From assembly GCA_027559495.1 (NCBI GenBank), contig JAMXSV010000003.1:4092001-4156000 (forward strand): 64,000 nt of DNA, given 5' to 3'. Positions 33,117 through 45,358 of this stretch are shown here, one piece after another. Position numbers and translations under genes: made by a program. The notes beneath the pieces were generated by a model. That model had not been told where the DNA came from. It made no database searches and saw only the letters and a list, made by a program, of their open reading frames with translations. Position 1 is the first letter of the stretch. Each line of letters opens with the position of its first letter. Source of the stretch: Aurifilum marmelostoma (Eukaryota > Ascomycota > Sordariomycetes > Diaporthales > Cryphonectriaceae).

Positions 33117-35461
33117 AGAGCCTCCTGCATGGCGGCGACATTGTGTGTTGGCCAGTAATTGGCCGTATGCAGTCACGAAAGCCGGCAGAGCGTGTGCAGA
33201 CTAGACTCTGTGTGTGGCTGCTCTGCCTACGGTATCTACTGGTGAGTCAGTCTCGCGATAAAAATTGATATACCCCCAATCTCATCGCACCAAACAAGGC
33301 GGGCAAGGCTGGGTTGTCGTCTAGTCCAGTTCAGCTGTGCTGTGCGCGTCGCTACCTTTGGATCCACGGGCTACATTACGCTTCGTCACAGCCAGGCCAG
33401 GGTCTCTCAACAAACCACCAACAAGTGTCGCTTCGTTATCCGTTACAGGCGACTTTCGCCTGATGCACTTTCGCCTGATGATGCACTTTTGCCCCGGTCC
33501 CACAATGGTAGTTCTAGAGGGACGGCGAACCGAATGGCAAGGGCACCCTCCCTGACTCCATATCATGCAGCTTCATGCCGTCTGAACATCTGTCCTTAAC
33601 AGGCATGCGCCTTGTCACATGGGGGGGGGGGGATACTTGTGTTGGACAGTAGTGGGTTACTTTATGATATTTAGTGGCAAACCCAGTGTATTAAGTTAAC
33701 TGCCGGGTTTGTTTTTTTTGTGAACACATGTTATATTGCACGTACACATTTGCCAGCGGGATATGCCGGGCCAAACGTTCCCTGGCTCCTTTTTTTTTTC
33801 TTCTTCCTCCTCGTTTTACGAGATAAATCCATCAAACTAAGACGGAGCCAATTTTAAATAATCAGAGAAGAGGAAGGGCCTCTTGCAAGCCAGCTTGGTC
33901 AACATTTCCCTCTACCCATCTAACGTGGTACACACGTGTCTGTCACAGGGCAAGCCAAGGCAGGTAAGTAGTGTATGCGCATATGTGTGTGGACTTGTGT
34001 TGGGACAATTTAGCTATCTGACACACAAGTTTTTCAGCGATCGCTGGTGTCGAACCATCAGTTGATCACAAGATCCGGGGCTTTTTTAGTGGGCCGATCC
34101 CGGTAAAAGGTGAAATTTGCATCAATATTGCGCCTTGTGTGTCTTACCCTTCGGAATGTCTTAATCTACCCGGGGGAGGGGGGGATATGTGTGTGTGTTG
34201 ATCATGTGTGTGTGTGTGTCTGTTTGGGTTGGTACCATGTCCAAATATTCCCAGGAAAAAAAAAAGGGGGGGGGGGAGGAGGAGTATGACAGCCCTGTCA
34301 CAAGATCAACAACAGTTTGATCCTGTTGTCGCAGACCGAAACTCTCGATTATCAGCCAATATCTCAACAGAATAGGCAGGCAGCTGGATTTTTTTTTCTT
34401 CTTCTTCTTTCTTTTTCCTTCTCCTGCTTTCAACCCCCAATTCTCTTTTTCCCATCATCGTCCGTGTACTTCTAGGTACAGTCACTCGGCCGAGCTTGCT
34501 GGGCCGGAGCTCCACATGGTATACTCAGCAAGATGAACATGTGGAAATGCCGGACCCAATCGGAAGATAAGCAGCCCCGAAAAGGGCAATGTCTTATGTG
34601 AAAGTAATTTCGACTGTGTCTAGTGTAGGTGGGCAAGAAGGAAGTATTCAGGGTTTCTGTCTCTCTCTCTTCTCTTCTCTCTCTCTTTTCTTTCCCCCTT
34701 GGGACTCTCTTGCTCTGCTGGGCTGACCTGCTGATAGTACTCGACGTTTTTGTGTGCAAACTTTAATTTCGGGGCTTGGTTGGGGGGGGGGGAGGTCACC
34801 GAGGGCCTAGGCACTTTGTTGCAGGGGGGGCTGGTAACCAACACCCCAAAAGTTCACTTTTTCTGTGTCACCGTATCAGTTGTCTCAACGATAGGACAGG
34901 TCTGTGTTGCCTGGACCTAGAGTGCCCAGCCTACTACCACCTCTTAATTGTAAACCGAAATAAGCACTACTGCTACCAACCCCCTTTTCCCTTGACGAGA
35001 TGATTCAAGGAATCAATTTGTGAGTAAAATATCTTCCGGCAAGTGAATTAGTTTAGATTTATTTTTTTTTGTTGAGACGTCAAGAGAGAAGGCGCCGGAA
35101 GGGTGGAGGGGAAAGGGAAATAGAGTATCGAGAGGTTAATATGCTGCGGGAAAACGGTGGGTGCTAAACAGGGCCTGCGAATAAGGATCAAATGATCTGA
35201 TCCTGTCTGTTCAGTGCCCACAGGCGGCGGGCGGTTCTTTGGCTTCGCATTCCACACTGCAATGTGGTTCGCCACCACCTGCGGACAAATGAAATCAAGA
35301 GCACTACACCACCGATGATGTCAAGGCGCGTTCTTCTCCAATTACGAATGCTGCTGATGGCGACACACCTCTGTCATGCAGTGCGTGAACACCGCATAGA
35401 AGAGCCGTCTTTGGATTATCATTTTTTAAATCACACAACCCCCCCCCCTCTCTTTTCATCC

Positions 35462-35493
<32 letters not shown>

Positions 35494-36925
35494 TGTTGTG
35501 CCTTTTTTCTTTTCATCTTTTTTCTAGTCCGCCTCTTCTCTGGTTTTCGTGATCGGGTCGCATGTTCCGAGGAGAGCTTTGAAACTCGAGGGAGATCCCA
35601 ATCATGATTAGCGCCCCCACAGGACACCGGGCACTGGTACTTTGTGCCCAATAACACTCAAGCCTCTAGGCCAGCTCGGAACCTTGATCAGGCTGGGATG
35701 TCGCTGAGACGGTGTGACAGATAGAAGCAACTAGATTGGGTAAGGAGAAGTAACCTTACGGCTGAGCTGTTGGTGTGTGCACTACGGGCCAAGGAGGAGA
35801 CGAGATTAAAAAAATCAAAAAAATAAAAAAAAAAAAAATAGTACACAGCAGAAGGGATGATGGAAGCAGACCTCCTCTCTGGTCGGGAACACGAAGGATC
35901 GCTGGAAAGACAGACGATAAAAAGTGCTGTACTATGCGATCACCATGTTCCTTTCCAATTCTTCATCAAGGGATTGTTTGTCAAGGGAGGGGGAGGGGAA
36001 AAAGGGTTTTCCTTCTCGTTTTACAGCTTCCGATAACGGTTCAGGCTAATATGTACATAGATGATGGACAGTACAGTAGTTGCTTTATTGGACCCCCGCC
36101 GTCTACTATAGCTCTCCCTCACTCTCACTCTCTCTCTCTCGCCCGCGCACACCCGCACACACCCACACACGCTCACACTCTGCCTGTCTTTTCTCGAGGC
36201 CAAGACGTTTGTTGTTCAGGTGTCTCCGCGCTAAACGTTGCGTTGAAACCTCTGGCTGATTAACGTTTCGACCACAAGAAGTATCCCCTGCACTTTCCTT
36301 CTCATCCTCCAAGTCTAGGCCCTGGCCCCCCATACCCCCCCCTACTACTTTGACTCCGGAACCTTTCAATTCGCGGTCAATCTCTCTCATTCTTCCACAA
36401 CCACTTCTTGTTCCTCAACACGAGGACGGACACCGGGCCCCCCCCTCAACCTCTTCTACACACCTCTCCCAACATCACACCACCTGGCTCTTTCTCTCTC
36501 TCTCTCTCTTTTTGCCTGTACTCGGGTAGGCTTGGTCTGTTGAAATTTGAATTAAGCCTCTTCTTTTTTTTTCTTTTCTTTTTTCTATATTATTCCGGAG
36601 GCTCCTTTATTATTATTTTGTTCTTGTTTTGATTTATCGCTGCTCGGTTCCCATCGCGACCTGCCTCTTTGATTCTGCACTGTTGTGTGTGTGTATGTGT
36701 GTGTGTGTGTGTGTCAAGCCGCGCGACCACAGCTCTCAAAGCAAGCAAGCAAGCTCACACACGCACACCCACACGCACACCCGGACACACCCACAAAGCT
36801 TACACCCTGGTGGGAAGGAGCCCCGGCAGTGACTGTGCTGATAGCGCCCCCCGCCAAAAAAAAGAGAGGAGGAAAGAAAAAAAAAAAAGAAAAAAGAAAA
36901 AAAAGGCTGAAAGTGAAAGTCGCCC
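33117..36925. other. Gene-poor stretch (3.8 kb) with many simple-sequence tracts
   Basis: No gene is supported. Direct observations include poly-G (33620-33630), G/A tracts near 34255-34285, TG repeats (about 34190-34220 and 35481-35496), a 20-T run (about 35462-35480), CT repeats (about 36120-36140 and 36490-36510) and an imperfect tandem repeat with unit CGCCTGATGCACTTT at about 33446-33492. The right part (36300-36925) is CT-rich and probably the promoter and leader of the next transcript. Confidence 0.45.
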
Positions 36926-37201
36926 ATGGGAGCCGAAACGGCGAATCTAATCATGGAGACACCCAGGAGTGCCTCGGCCGACGTTCATATTGTCGATACT
37001 CCCTCCAAGGAGCTGAAAGTTGCCGCCTCTCGCACCACCTCGGTCCCCGCGTACGACAGCGAGCCCCGGGATAAGGACATGACCGACGCCTTCAGCCCTA
37101 GAGTCACTGCAACCCAGGCGCGGTTCAGTCTTCATCCTAACAACGAACACAAGGAGCCCAAGTATGCTCGAGTCGAGCCCAAGATCGAACCAGAGGTGTA
37201 A
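36926..37201 (+). CDS. Small coding exon or 91-residue protein, unrecognised
   Basis: An ATG-initiated frame of 91 codons with clear coding character: GC-rich third positions, as in the surrounding real exons, and a hydrophilic sequence starting MGAETANLIMETPRSASAD and ending KYARVEPKIEPEV. I do not recognise a family. It could be a complete small protein. It could also be the first exon of the large gene downstream: its end contains a good donor (GT followed by GTAAGC, intron from 37198). A pyrimidine-preceded acceptor at 38811-38812 would continue in phase into the 38862 reading frame, for a total of 908 codons. That intron would be 1615 nt, very long for this genome. Either way it lies directly upstream in the same orientation. 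Confidence 0.5.
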   Translation: MGAETANLIMETPRSASADVHIVDTPSKELKVAASRTTSVPAYDSEPRDKDMTDAFSPRVTATQARFSLHPNNEHKEPKYARVEPKIEPEV

Positions 37202-38861
37202 GCATGCTCCATCTCTCTTCTCTTCTCTTCTCTTCTCTCTCTCTCTCTCTCGCTTTGCTCAATGTCTCTCTATGCCTATGTCCCGGCTCTTTCCTGTATC
37301 TCATAACAAGGGATATCATGCATTGTCATTCATTGCCGTTGCGTTGCATCACCACCGCTCTTGACCAGCCTGGCTTGATTCGGCAATTCCATCCTGCGCT
37401 TCTTGACTTGTCGCCCGTCTCTTCTCCATTTCTTATCTCACCGATCTTCTTTTTTGGCGTGCGAGCCCATCCGGATGACATACTGTCTCATCATGGTGCC
37501 TATTTCTACCGAATCAGGCTTTGCATGTCTGATGGAATTGATAAGCCATGGTGAAGAAGAGGGGACGGGGGGGGGGGGGGGGACAACAAAAAAAAAAACA
37601 GAAGGAAAAGGAACAACAAAAAATGACTTGACTCAAGTGAGGCACTGTAGTAGACCCTGTGAGGAGAGAGTGTTTGGACACACACACTCTCTCTCCCCCT
37701 CTCTGTGGGCATACTGGCTCATGCAATCAAACCTAATGAGGCACACTGCACCACCTGGCAGAACAGTCACCAACAACACCACCACCACTGCACAGCAATC
37801 CTGATCATGATTTGCACAAGACTGGCCAGTGCCATACATATCATATTACACACAATCTACTTTTGCCACCGACCTTCCCCTGCCCTTGGCCCTGATCCTG
37901 GTGGCCCAGAGAGCTCTGCCTTAGCCTGATCGCGGTGTCTGGTCTGGAGCTACCCTCTAGTGACGACAAGACACTGGCGTGGGTGGGCATACAGCCTCCC
38001 TCGAGCTATTTCTCGCGCGCGTGTGTGTCTGTGTGTGTCATGCTCAGCTCGTCCTCGCACCAGGCTCAAGTGGTCTCAATCGAGCTGGCCACAGACCCAA
38101 TCCCCAGCTCACCAACCCAGATGCTACCTGAAAACGCCTTCAGAAAGAGACATATCAACAATGTCGTTCAATGTTCTGTATGGGCCGCAAATCCAAAAGG
38201 AGAAACAGGGGTTAGTTGTTGATCCCCTTTTTGGCATCGCTAGCGCAGGTCTTGTGTTGTTGATGGCTTCACCGTGGGAAGTCCCGACTCACAGACCTGT
38301 GTTGCCCTATTGTTGTTGTTGTTGTTCGCCCTGACCCTCCCCCCCCCCCCTCCTTCCCCTCCTTTCCACCCCCTACCCCAACACAGGCACGCACTCTTTT
38401 GTTTATGAATGTCAATATTACACATTACAGAAGCAGCGCTATGTCGTCTGGACCGCGAAGATTTAACCTCAGGTCCAGTGTCTCCAGAGCACAGAGCTCT
38501 CCTCTTTCCACGAGTGTCCGGAACGAGCAGAATGCTGTAAGGTGTGTATATGCATCGCGAACTTGTCTGGCAGCCCTCCTCCAAACATGTCGCCTTGGCC
38601 CCTAGGAGGACCCATGTCCCTTATCTCTCCCTCTTTCGCCTTCTTTTCTTGCTTTTGTTTTTTTCCTTTCTTTCAACACTTGCGCGTCTCGACGGTGTCA
38701 AGCACCCTCCCTCCCTCCTTCATCCTACCACCTGCCCTTCCCCGAACCTCTTCAGGCTTCTTTGACGTTGTTGCATCCGCCTTCTTTTCTTTTTCCTCTC
38801 CTTTGCCTCCAGTTACTCAGGACGTCTTCAGCAAGCTGACCGGTTGTGTGGATCCAGCGCA
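37202..38861 (+). other. Leader or long intron upstream of the duplicated-domain gene
   Basis: A 1.66-kb gap with strong CT tracts (about 37210-37250), a run of 16 G (37567-37582) and GT-rich sequence near 38020-38040. Pyrimidine-rich sequence runs up to 38861. There is no independent gene. It is either the long 5' leader of the 38862 gene or mostly an intron (37198-38812). Confidence 0.5.
37567..37582 (+). repeat. 16-G homopolymer tract
   Basis: Sixteen consecutive G within the presumed leader or intron. Such tracts can form quadruplexes and are prone to length error in sequencing. Confidence 0.85.
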
Positions 38862-40040
38862 ATGGAGAAACCAATCAATACTCCCACCGAGGACGAGAAG
38901 CAGAAGGAAAAGACTCCCAACGGCACCACCACGGAGGCCACCAAGGAGTCTACCAGGGATCCCAGCAAGGAGCCCAGCAAAGAGCCCATCGAGCACAAGA
39001 TGACTGCCGCCAAGGTCGGCGAAGACGGCGGTGCTACTGCTGCTGCTGCTGCTGCCGCCGCCGCCACAGCCACAGCCACCACTCCCATCGTCAACGAGGG
39101 CACGATGACTCCTGACGACGGCGAGTCCATCCTGTTGAGCCCACCCCCCGACAGCTTGAGTGTCGAGTCAGAGCCCCCCAACGAAGGCCCCGAGGACGAG
39201 ATCGTCGTCGGAGCCGTGAAGGGCAAGTCCACTGGATCCAACACCCCTGCTCTTGCTAGTACTGCCGCCGCCGCCGCCGCCGCCGGCAATGGTGACGCGA
39301 TGGACGTTGACCACGATGGTCCTGCTGCAACCGAGGACGGCGGCGCCCAGGAGCCTGAGCAGCGACCCAAGCGCAAGCGTGCCTCGCTGTACGACGACCT
39401 CGCCGAGGAGAAGCTGGACAGGTCCATCCTCGACGACAGCGTCGACGAGTCCGGTACGCCCGTCCCTGCCGGCGCCACTCCGTCCAGGGCTGCATCCGCC
39501 GCCGACAGTGTCAACAACAACCTCACCAACACCAAGGGCGTCATCCTTGGTCACTGGCGCGACTCGGACGCTGCCGAAGGCGACAAGCACGTGGTCAAGG
39601 GCTTTATCGACTCCCGCGACCGCCTTCGCACCCGCGTCCAGCCCGTCAACCGTGATGGCAAGAGCGTCACCAACAAGTACCCGCTGAAGCCTGGCCCAGG
39701 TGCCAGCTGGGTGACCTTCCAGAACATCGTCTTTGACGACCACCTGATAAACCTCGACCAGCAGGTTGTCAAGGAGTACGTCAAGATCCGTGCCGAGATG
39801 TCCGCTCAACAAGAGACCGAGCAAGAGGCCAAGGAGAACGACAAGCGCGCGGTGCAGCAGGCCATCCACATCTGCCAGGGCCGTGGTCCTACGGTTGAGG
39901 GTGGTCAGCAGCCGCTCATTGCCTATGGAGCTGCGGTGCCTGAGCACGCCCGCCAGGGCTGGTCGAAACGCCGCCGTACTGGCCACAGCGGCGTGTCGCC
40001 CACGACCCCTGACGCTCCCGTCCTCCCGTCTAACAACAAT

Positions 40041-40079
<39 letters not shown>

Positions 40080-41267
40080 CACCACCACCAGCAACAACAC
40101 CAGCAGCAGCAACACCACCAGCAACAACCTGTGCAGCCCACCCGCATCGCCCCGACATATCAGCCTGTGCAGCCGGCGCCCTCGACCCGCCCCGTCCCTG
40201 ACGACCTGCCTGGTCATCGGCCTACTAAGATCCTCCTCGGATACTGGAAGGAGTCAGCTGAGCCTTCCCTCAAGGACAAGCACGCAGTCTTTGGCATTCT
40301 CGGCAACAACGACATGTTCCGTGTGAAGGTGGGCAGGGAGACCCGTGACGGGCGTCCAATGCAGAGCAATTTCCCCCAGGGCGCTGGTGCCCTGTGGATC
40401 AACTCTCACCAGTGGGAGCGAGAGGACTACCTGGCCGACCTGAGCCGCGAGGAGATCAAGGAGTACTGCCGTGTCCGTCAGTGGCAGATCGACCACAACG
40501 AGCGCCCAGACGATGTCCTCGAGAACCGCAAGCAGGCCATCACAGAGGCACGTCGCCGCTGCGCTGCCGGCATCGGCAAGCCTTCCAAGCCCAACGGCGT
40601 GGGTGCCTCCGGCAGCCAGACCCACCACTCTTCTGGCCACAGCCACAACCACTTCAACGACGCCGTTGCTGCTGCCGCTGGCGTCGCCTCGGGCCACCAA
40701 CACGACGGCCCCATCCACGAGACCCGACGTGCCATCGCCCGCCGCAGCGGTGGTCTTCCCATCTATCCCAACACCCCCAGCGCTCGACAAGCCTCGTCCC
40801 CACAGAACCCTAGCTTCCGTGCCGCCCACCGCTCTTCTCCTGCCCACGCCGTTGATCCTCGCCTCGAGCGGGCCAGCAGCCTCGCCCTCAACGCCGTGTC
40901 TCGCATCGAGGCGACCCAGGCCAAGGTCGAGGAGCGTGATGCCCTCAGGGGCCCGCCCCCCGGCGCGACCGCCCCCCACGCCGGCCCCAGTGGTCCTCCT
41001 GCTGGTGGCCCTCCTGGCGCCGCCGTCCACGGCACCGACAGCACGTTTCACGAGAGCATCGGCCGACTTAACAATGTCTGGTCTGCTCAGGAGGCGCACC
41101 GCATCCGTGCAGGTAACGAGGATGCAAAGATCCACATGGGCGTCAAGTACGAGCGCAAGCGCAACGGTCCCTTTGCCGGCAAGCTTGTCTCCCAGGGTGC
41201 CATCATCAGCATCGACGGCGAGGACTATGTTGAGTACCGGGTCCTGACCAAGCCAACCTTCATCTAA
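38862..41267 (+). CDS. Unassigned fungal protein with a duplicated ~85-residue domain
   Basis: An intronless frame of 801 residues from the ATG at 38862. I cannot name its family. Two copies of one domain are visible, at about residues 226-313 and 456-543. They share G-(H/Y)-W-(K/R)-x-S, DKHxVxG, a central TRDG or NRDG, a glycine-rich GA-x-W segment and a closing (V/I)KEYxxxR. The N-terminal third is acidic, with polyalanine runs and a basic RPKRKR patch. Between the copies lie a second basic patch (KRRR) and a glutamine/histidine tract (CAG/CAA/CAC run, about 40041-40130). The C-terminal 50 residues (GVKYERKRNGPFAGKL to the end) look conserved and may be a third domain. Basic patches and low-complexity linkers suggest a nuclear regulatory protein; that is inference. 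It may be extended 5' by the 36926 exon. Confidence 0.85.
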
Positions 41268-42567
41268 AAAAAAAAAAAAAAAGGTCAAACAAAAAAGGAT
41301 AGGCGGACTCACCTCCTCGCTTTCTTTCTCTTCCGAATTCTCTCCCCACCGGTCGGGCTTTCTTTGTTGATTCTTTTCCACGGACTATGTCGTTCATATT
41401 TCCTCTTAACGGCCTCATCTTCCTTGGCGTTGTGGCTTCTGGAGACAATACCCCCCCAACCGGCGTCTAATTTCCTTTTTTTTTTCCTCTTCTCCCTTTT
41501 GTCGCTGTTATGTCGGTCGGCTGGGTTCTTTGCTACCATCTCTTTCGGGACTCTCTGGAGAGCAAAGCAACTATCTTGGTCGTTTCCTGATACACACTGT
41601 ACGAGTAAGACGAAACACGAAAAAGAAAAAAGAAAAAAAAAAGAGGCAGATTTTGCTGCATCGACGGGTTTTGGGCGGGGGATCAGAACCTGCCTCTCGG
41701 AAAACGCTTGACGACCACTCTCTGGCGAATTGTTTCCTTTCTGAGTAGTCCACACTCACTGGCTCGACTTTGCGATGGTGAATTGTGGGGGGCATTTGCT
41801 GCGTCTGCGTGGCTTGCTCAAAGGGGGATCTCGGTATTGCCTGGTCGGGTAGCTCTGGTGGGCTGGACACTTAGATTTGTTAACGACGAATGGGACACTT
41901 GCCTGAGGGGAGAAGGGGAAATAATGATGTGGATGCCAGGCCGGCTATAGGTCGGATGGATGGGTGCAAGGAAAGGGCGGAGTGTCTTGCGGGACGACAT
42001 GACCATCCTGGCTGACCTGCTCTGCTTCCCTTTTCCCCCAACCCTCTCCCCTCCTGAAACGGGGCGAAAATTTGCAAAGGCGGAAACAGACATGGTCCGA
42101 CTCTTGAAGAATACTCACGACAAACGGCACACACACACACACATACCCAAAAAAAAAAAAAAAAAAAGGGATGGTAGACGGCGGCGGCTGGAAAAGGATA
42201 TCGATGGTCTTAATGGAGGATGCGAAGGTTCTGGGCAGGATTCACTGGTGGTGGGTAAACAAGCTGCTACTGGATGAATGGGATGGATGGATCGATAGAC
42301 AGCCTAGCCGCGTCCTGTCTGACCTGAACGAACAAAACAATTCTCGATTGTGATTTTAGCATACCCTCTGTCTTGCTCTCCCTCTCCCTCCCGTTTTATC
42401 GTGGCTGCTTCGAGTGAATTGATACCAATGTGATTATAGAAGGACGTAGATATTGCAGGTATGGAACCAGAAAGGGGGGGGGGGGATTGTCTGCGATACT
42501 TGAAACGAATCTTTTCTACTGGGATATTGTTGATCATGCTAAAGAGGGGAAGGGGAAAAAAAGGAAC

Positions 42568-42611
<44 letters not shown>

Positions 42612-42844
42612 AGAGAGACTGATTCACGGTGGTGTGCAAGCTAGCGAGCAACGTTGATCAGAAACAGCAACTTTTTTCTTCTTCCTTCATACACATTCCC
42701 TCTTGGTATCTCTATAATGCATCGTGGAATCTATACGAGTGTTCCTTTTCAGGCCTGGCCTTTTCAGTTTTACCTCCCCAGGCAGGTGTTCTCTGCAGAA
42801 AGAAAAGAAAAAAAACCCGAAAAAAACCAATACCGCCATCCTCC
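41268..42844. other. Convergent spacer between the duplicated-domain gene and ZPR1
   Basis: Both neighbours end into this 1.6-kb stretch. It holds poly-A tracts at 41268-41282 and 42149-42167, a GA microsatellite (42571-42608) and a poly-G tract (42475-42485). No coding exon is recognised. Confidence 0.5.
42571..42608 (+). repeat. GA dinucleotide microsatellite
   Basis: About 19 tandem GA units in the convergent spacer, seen directly; a likely length-variable marker. Confidence 0.9.
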
Positions 42845-44385
42845 TCATGAAGTCGTCTCTTCCTCCTTCTTCTCCTCCGTCTCGTACCCTTCAACCTTCA
42901 TGTCCTTGAGGCCCAGGTCCTCCTCCTCCTCCTCCGTGCGCTCGTACTCCTCCACCGTCATCTGCGCGTCGGGCTGGCTCGGGTCGTCCGCCATGCTCTG
43001 GACGTAGCTGCTCGCCAGCGGGTCCACCAGCACAATGGTGAACTCCTTCTGGCCCTGGACGGCCTGGTCCAGCCCATCGAAAAAGGCCGTCCAGCGGGTC
43101 CTCTCCTCGCTGCTGAGGCTATCGCCGCCCTCGCCCTGGCCGCCCTGGCCGTCCGCCTGGAAGATCTGGCTGCGCAGGTCGTCGCGCACCTGGGTCAGCA
43201 GGCCCTCGACGGTGGTGAACCGCCCGCCCAGGGTGCCCGGGTTGACGGAGAGCTGGAGCTCGGGGCACTCGAGGGCGCAGCTCTCGCTCTTGAGGATGTC
43301 CCTCGCCAGGTCCTCGGCCGTCGACACCTTGAGGCTGATCTTCTTGCCCTTCTCAGGCACCGCCCCGCCCGTCTTGACGTCGTTGCTCTTGTACCCACAC
43401 GAGTCGCACAGCGTGCTCATCAGCACAACCTGCTTAAAGTGCGGAATGTCCACCATCTTCATGTGCGTGACGCACGGGTGCATGCAGCCGGGGCAGCTGG
43501 CAGGAAAGCTGTACACCTCGTCGGGGATGATATCTTCGTGCTCATCGAGCCGCCCCTGCCCTTGCATGGGTATTGAGCCGTCGCCGCTTGCCGCCGTGGT
43601 GTCGCTCAGCCCCAGTGCCTCGTTCTGCTCCGCCGTGCGCTCGTATTCGCGCTTCTCCCACTTTCCCACGCCGTCGCGCAGGTCCGGCGCGATCCAGCTG
43701 TTGCCTGCGGGATCGTCGACGTAAACGCGGAAGGGGAACGCCTCGCCGGCGAGCATCGCGCGGGCGCGTGTGATAATCTCGGCGATTTTGTCGTGCACCT
43801 CGGGCTGCTGTTCCTTGCGGGCGTCCTGGCCCATCTCGAGGTCATCGACGACGCCAGAGAGCAAGCCCTCGACATTGGTCAGCTGGCCCTTGCCGGCCGG
43901 AATCTCGAGGTCGAGCTCGATAAACTTGACGGTCGCGGTGTCGGCCTTGACGACCTGGCGGCCAAAGTCGGGCATGGCGGTCGGGCGGAGCTCGTAGTGC
44001 GTGCCTTTGGGCTGAACGGAGCCGGCGGCTTGGATCTCGTTGTTCTGAAAGCCGCAGTGCTCGCAGGAGAAGGACATTATGATAATCTCGCGGAAGTAGG
44101 GGATCTTGGTGAGAAGGAGGCGGGTCATGCCCTGTGTTTGCACATTTGTTAGGCTTTGCTGCTAGTATGATGAGGTGCAGACAACTCGACAAGACTTACA
44201 TTCTCGTGGCAGTTCATGCACAGAGACTCGATCTCCTCGACAGGCTTGACATCGTCATCGTCGGTTGGGTGCTCCGCGCCGTTGGTGGCGGGAGCAACCT
44301 GATCGACTTGCTGACCGATGGCCCTGAAGTAGTCGGACGAGGAAATGCCGTTCGTGCCGTTCGTCTGTGGTGGATCGGAAGACAT
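42845..44385 (-). CDS. ZPR1: Zinc-finger protein ZPR1
   Basis: Conserved eukaryotic protein that binds elongation factor eEF1A and acts as its folding chaperone; needed for normal growth and nucleolar function. Minus-strand exons 44385-44200 and 44131-42845 join after CHEN to give 490 residues. It has the two tandem ZPR1 modules. Each begins with a C4 zinc finger: CMNCHENG then FSCEHCGFQNNE, and CPGCMHPC then LCDSCGYKSND. Each is followed by a beta-rich domain (ELDLEIPAGKGQLTNVEGLL and ELQLSVNPGTLGGRFTTVEG). The length and two-module layout match the family (yeast 486). The C-terminal tail is strongly acidic. It is transcribed away from the RNase MRP subunit gene located 340 bp upstream of its start. 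Confidence 0.97.
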
Positions 44386-44725
44386 GGCGAAATTTTCTTG
44401 TATAAGGGTGTTGTTGCGTGAGAGGTTGGGTTTTGGACTTCGCGCCTCTCACCCGAAAATTTTGGAGGGGAATCGCAATCAGTGATATAGAGGCGATGGC
44501 GGGGTAGCCCCAGGCTTATGTCATAGATTGGGGGGGGGGGGTTGGCGCTGAGCCAGCACCTTGGGGAACCTTCTGGCCATCCTTGTGTCAAAATCTGCGT
44601 GCCTGGGTAAGGAGCATCTTGGTGGCTTGGGCAGGCACAAGCCTTGGAGGCAGCTAGGGCGTCGGCAGGGTTGTAGGCCCCCCCCTGAAAGACCGGCGGG
44701 CCAGTGATTTCAGTGAGTTTTTCCT
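44386..44725 (-). promoter_or_regulatory. ZPR1 promoter and RNase MRP subunit 3' flank
   Basis: 340 bp between the ZPR1 start and the stop of the next minus-strand gene. A ten-G tract lies at about 44531-44540. No further gene is seen. Confidence 0.45.
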
Positions 44726-45358
44726 TCACTTTTTGAGGAAGTCGGATAGGCTCAGCCCAAGGCCTGAAGAGGGCGCAGAGGCCTGCTTCTGGCCTAGCAG
44801 CGCCTGTAGACCAGCCTTCCGATTCTTTGCTCTCTTCTTGCTGCTTGCATTGGCAGACAGCTTGACTGGCACATTGAACTCTTCTGTCTGCTTAGCATGC
44901 TGCTGAACTCCAGCTCCTCCCTGCTGGCTGAGTTTTCTGGACCTCGAGATCAGCTTTGGACCTTCCAGCTTGATTCGCGTTTCCCTGTGGCACATGCCGC
45001 ACCGAAGGACCTTGGAGATGCCGGCAGGCTGTGCACGTTTCCCGGTGTGAGGAGCCGTCGCGGCGAGTGCCTTTCGAGGCCGGGACTCTTGCAGCTTTCT
45101 CTTGTTCCTCTTGCACCGTGACCCCACGGCCTTGTCTGTACTGATATTGAGGGTGTCGTCTTGGCCTGGGATCAGGATATGGCCGCAGCTGCTGCAGACA
45201 CGCTGGCGATGAGCGTCAGGTATTGGCACACTGTTTTCCACGAGCAACTCGCTGCGCCTGCTCATGAGAAACGCAGACGTCTGCGGTGCAGATTGAGAGA
45301 GCAGATGCGCTGCATCATTTAGGAAGCGAACCTGCGGCGACAGGTCTTGGAACAGCAT
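44726..45358 (-). CDS. RNase MRP/P protein subunit, Snm1/Rpr2 family
   Basis: Zinc-ribbon protein of the RNase P and RNase MRP complexes, which process tRNA and rRNA precursors. A single minus-strand exon of 210 codons starts MLFQDLSPQVRFLNDAAHLL. The conserved N-terminal helix pair (FLNDAAHLLSQSAPQTSAFL, then MSRRSELL) is followed by the zinc ligands CSSCGHILIPGQ and CGMCHRETRIK. A basic C-terminal tail contains KKRAKNRKAG. The N-terminal pattern resembles fungal Snm1 (MRP-specific) more than Rpr2 (P-specific), but I cannot separate them firmly. The frame is open slightly upstream but without an ATG. Same strand as ZPR1. Confidence 0.8.
   Translation of the reverse strand: MLFQDLSPQVRFLNDAAHLLSQSAPQTSAFLMSRRSELLVENSVPIPDAHRQRVCSSCGHILIPGQDDTLNISTDKAVGSRCKRNKRKLQESRPRKALAATAPHTGKRAQPAGISKVLRCGMCHRETRIKLEGPKLISRSRKLSQQGGAGVQQHAKQTEEFNVPVKLSANASSKKRAKNRKAGLQALLGQKQASAPSSGLGLSLSDFLKK

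Noticed and set aside
39168..40217. 349-codon minus-strand open frame inside the duplicated-domain gene
   Set aside because: It is the antisense shadow of a clearly coding plus-strand exon; leucine- and valine-rich repetitive content mirrors the sense codons.
40254..41381. 375-codon minus-strand open frame
   Set aside because: Antisense shadow of the same plus-strand gene with no family similarity.
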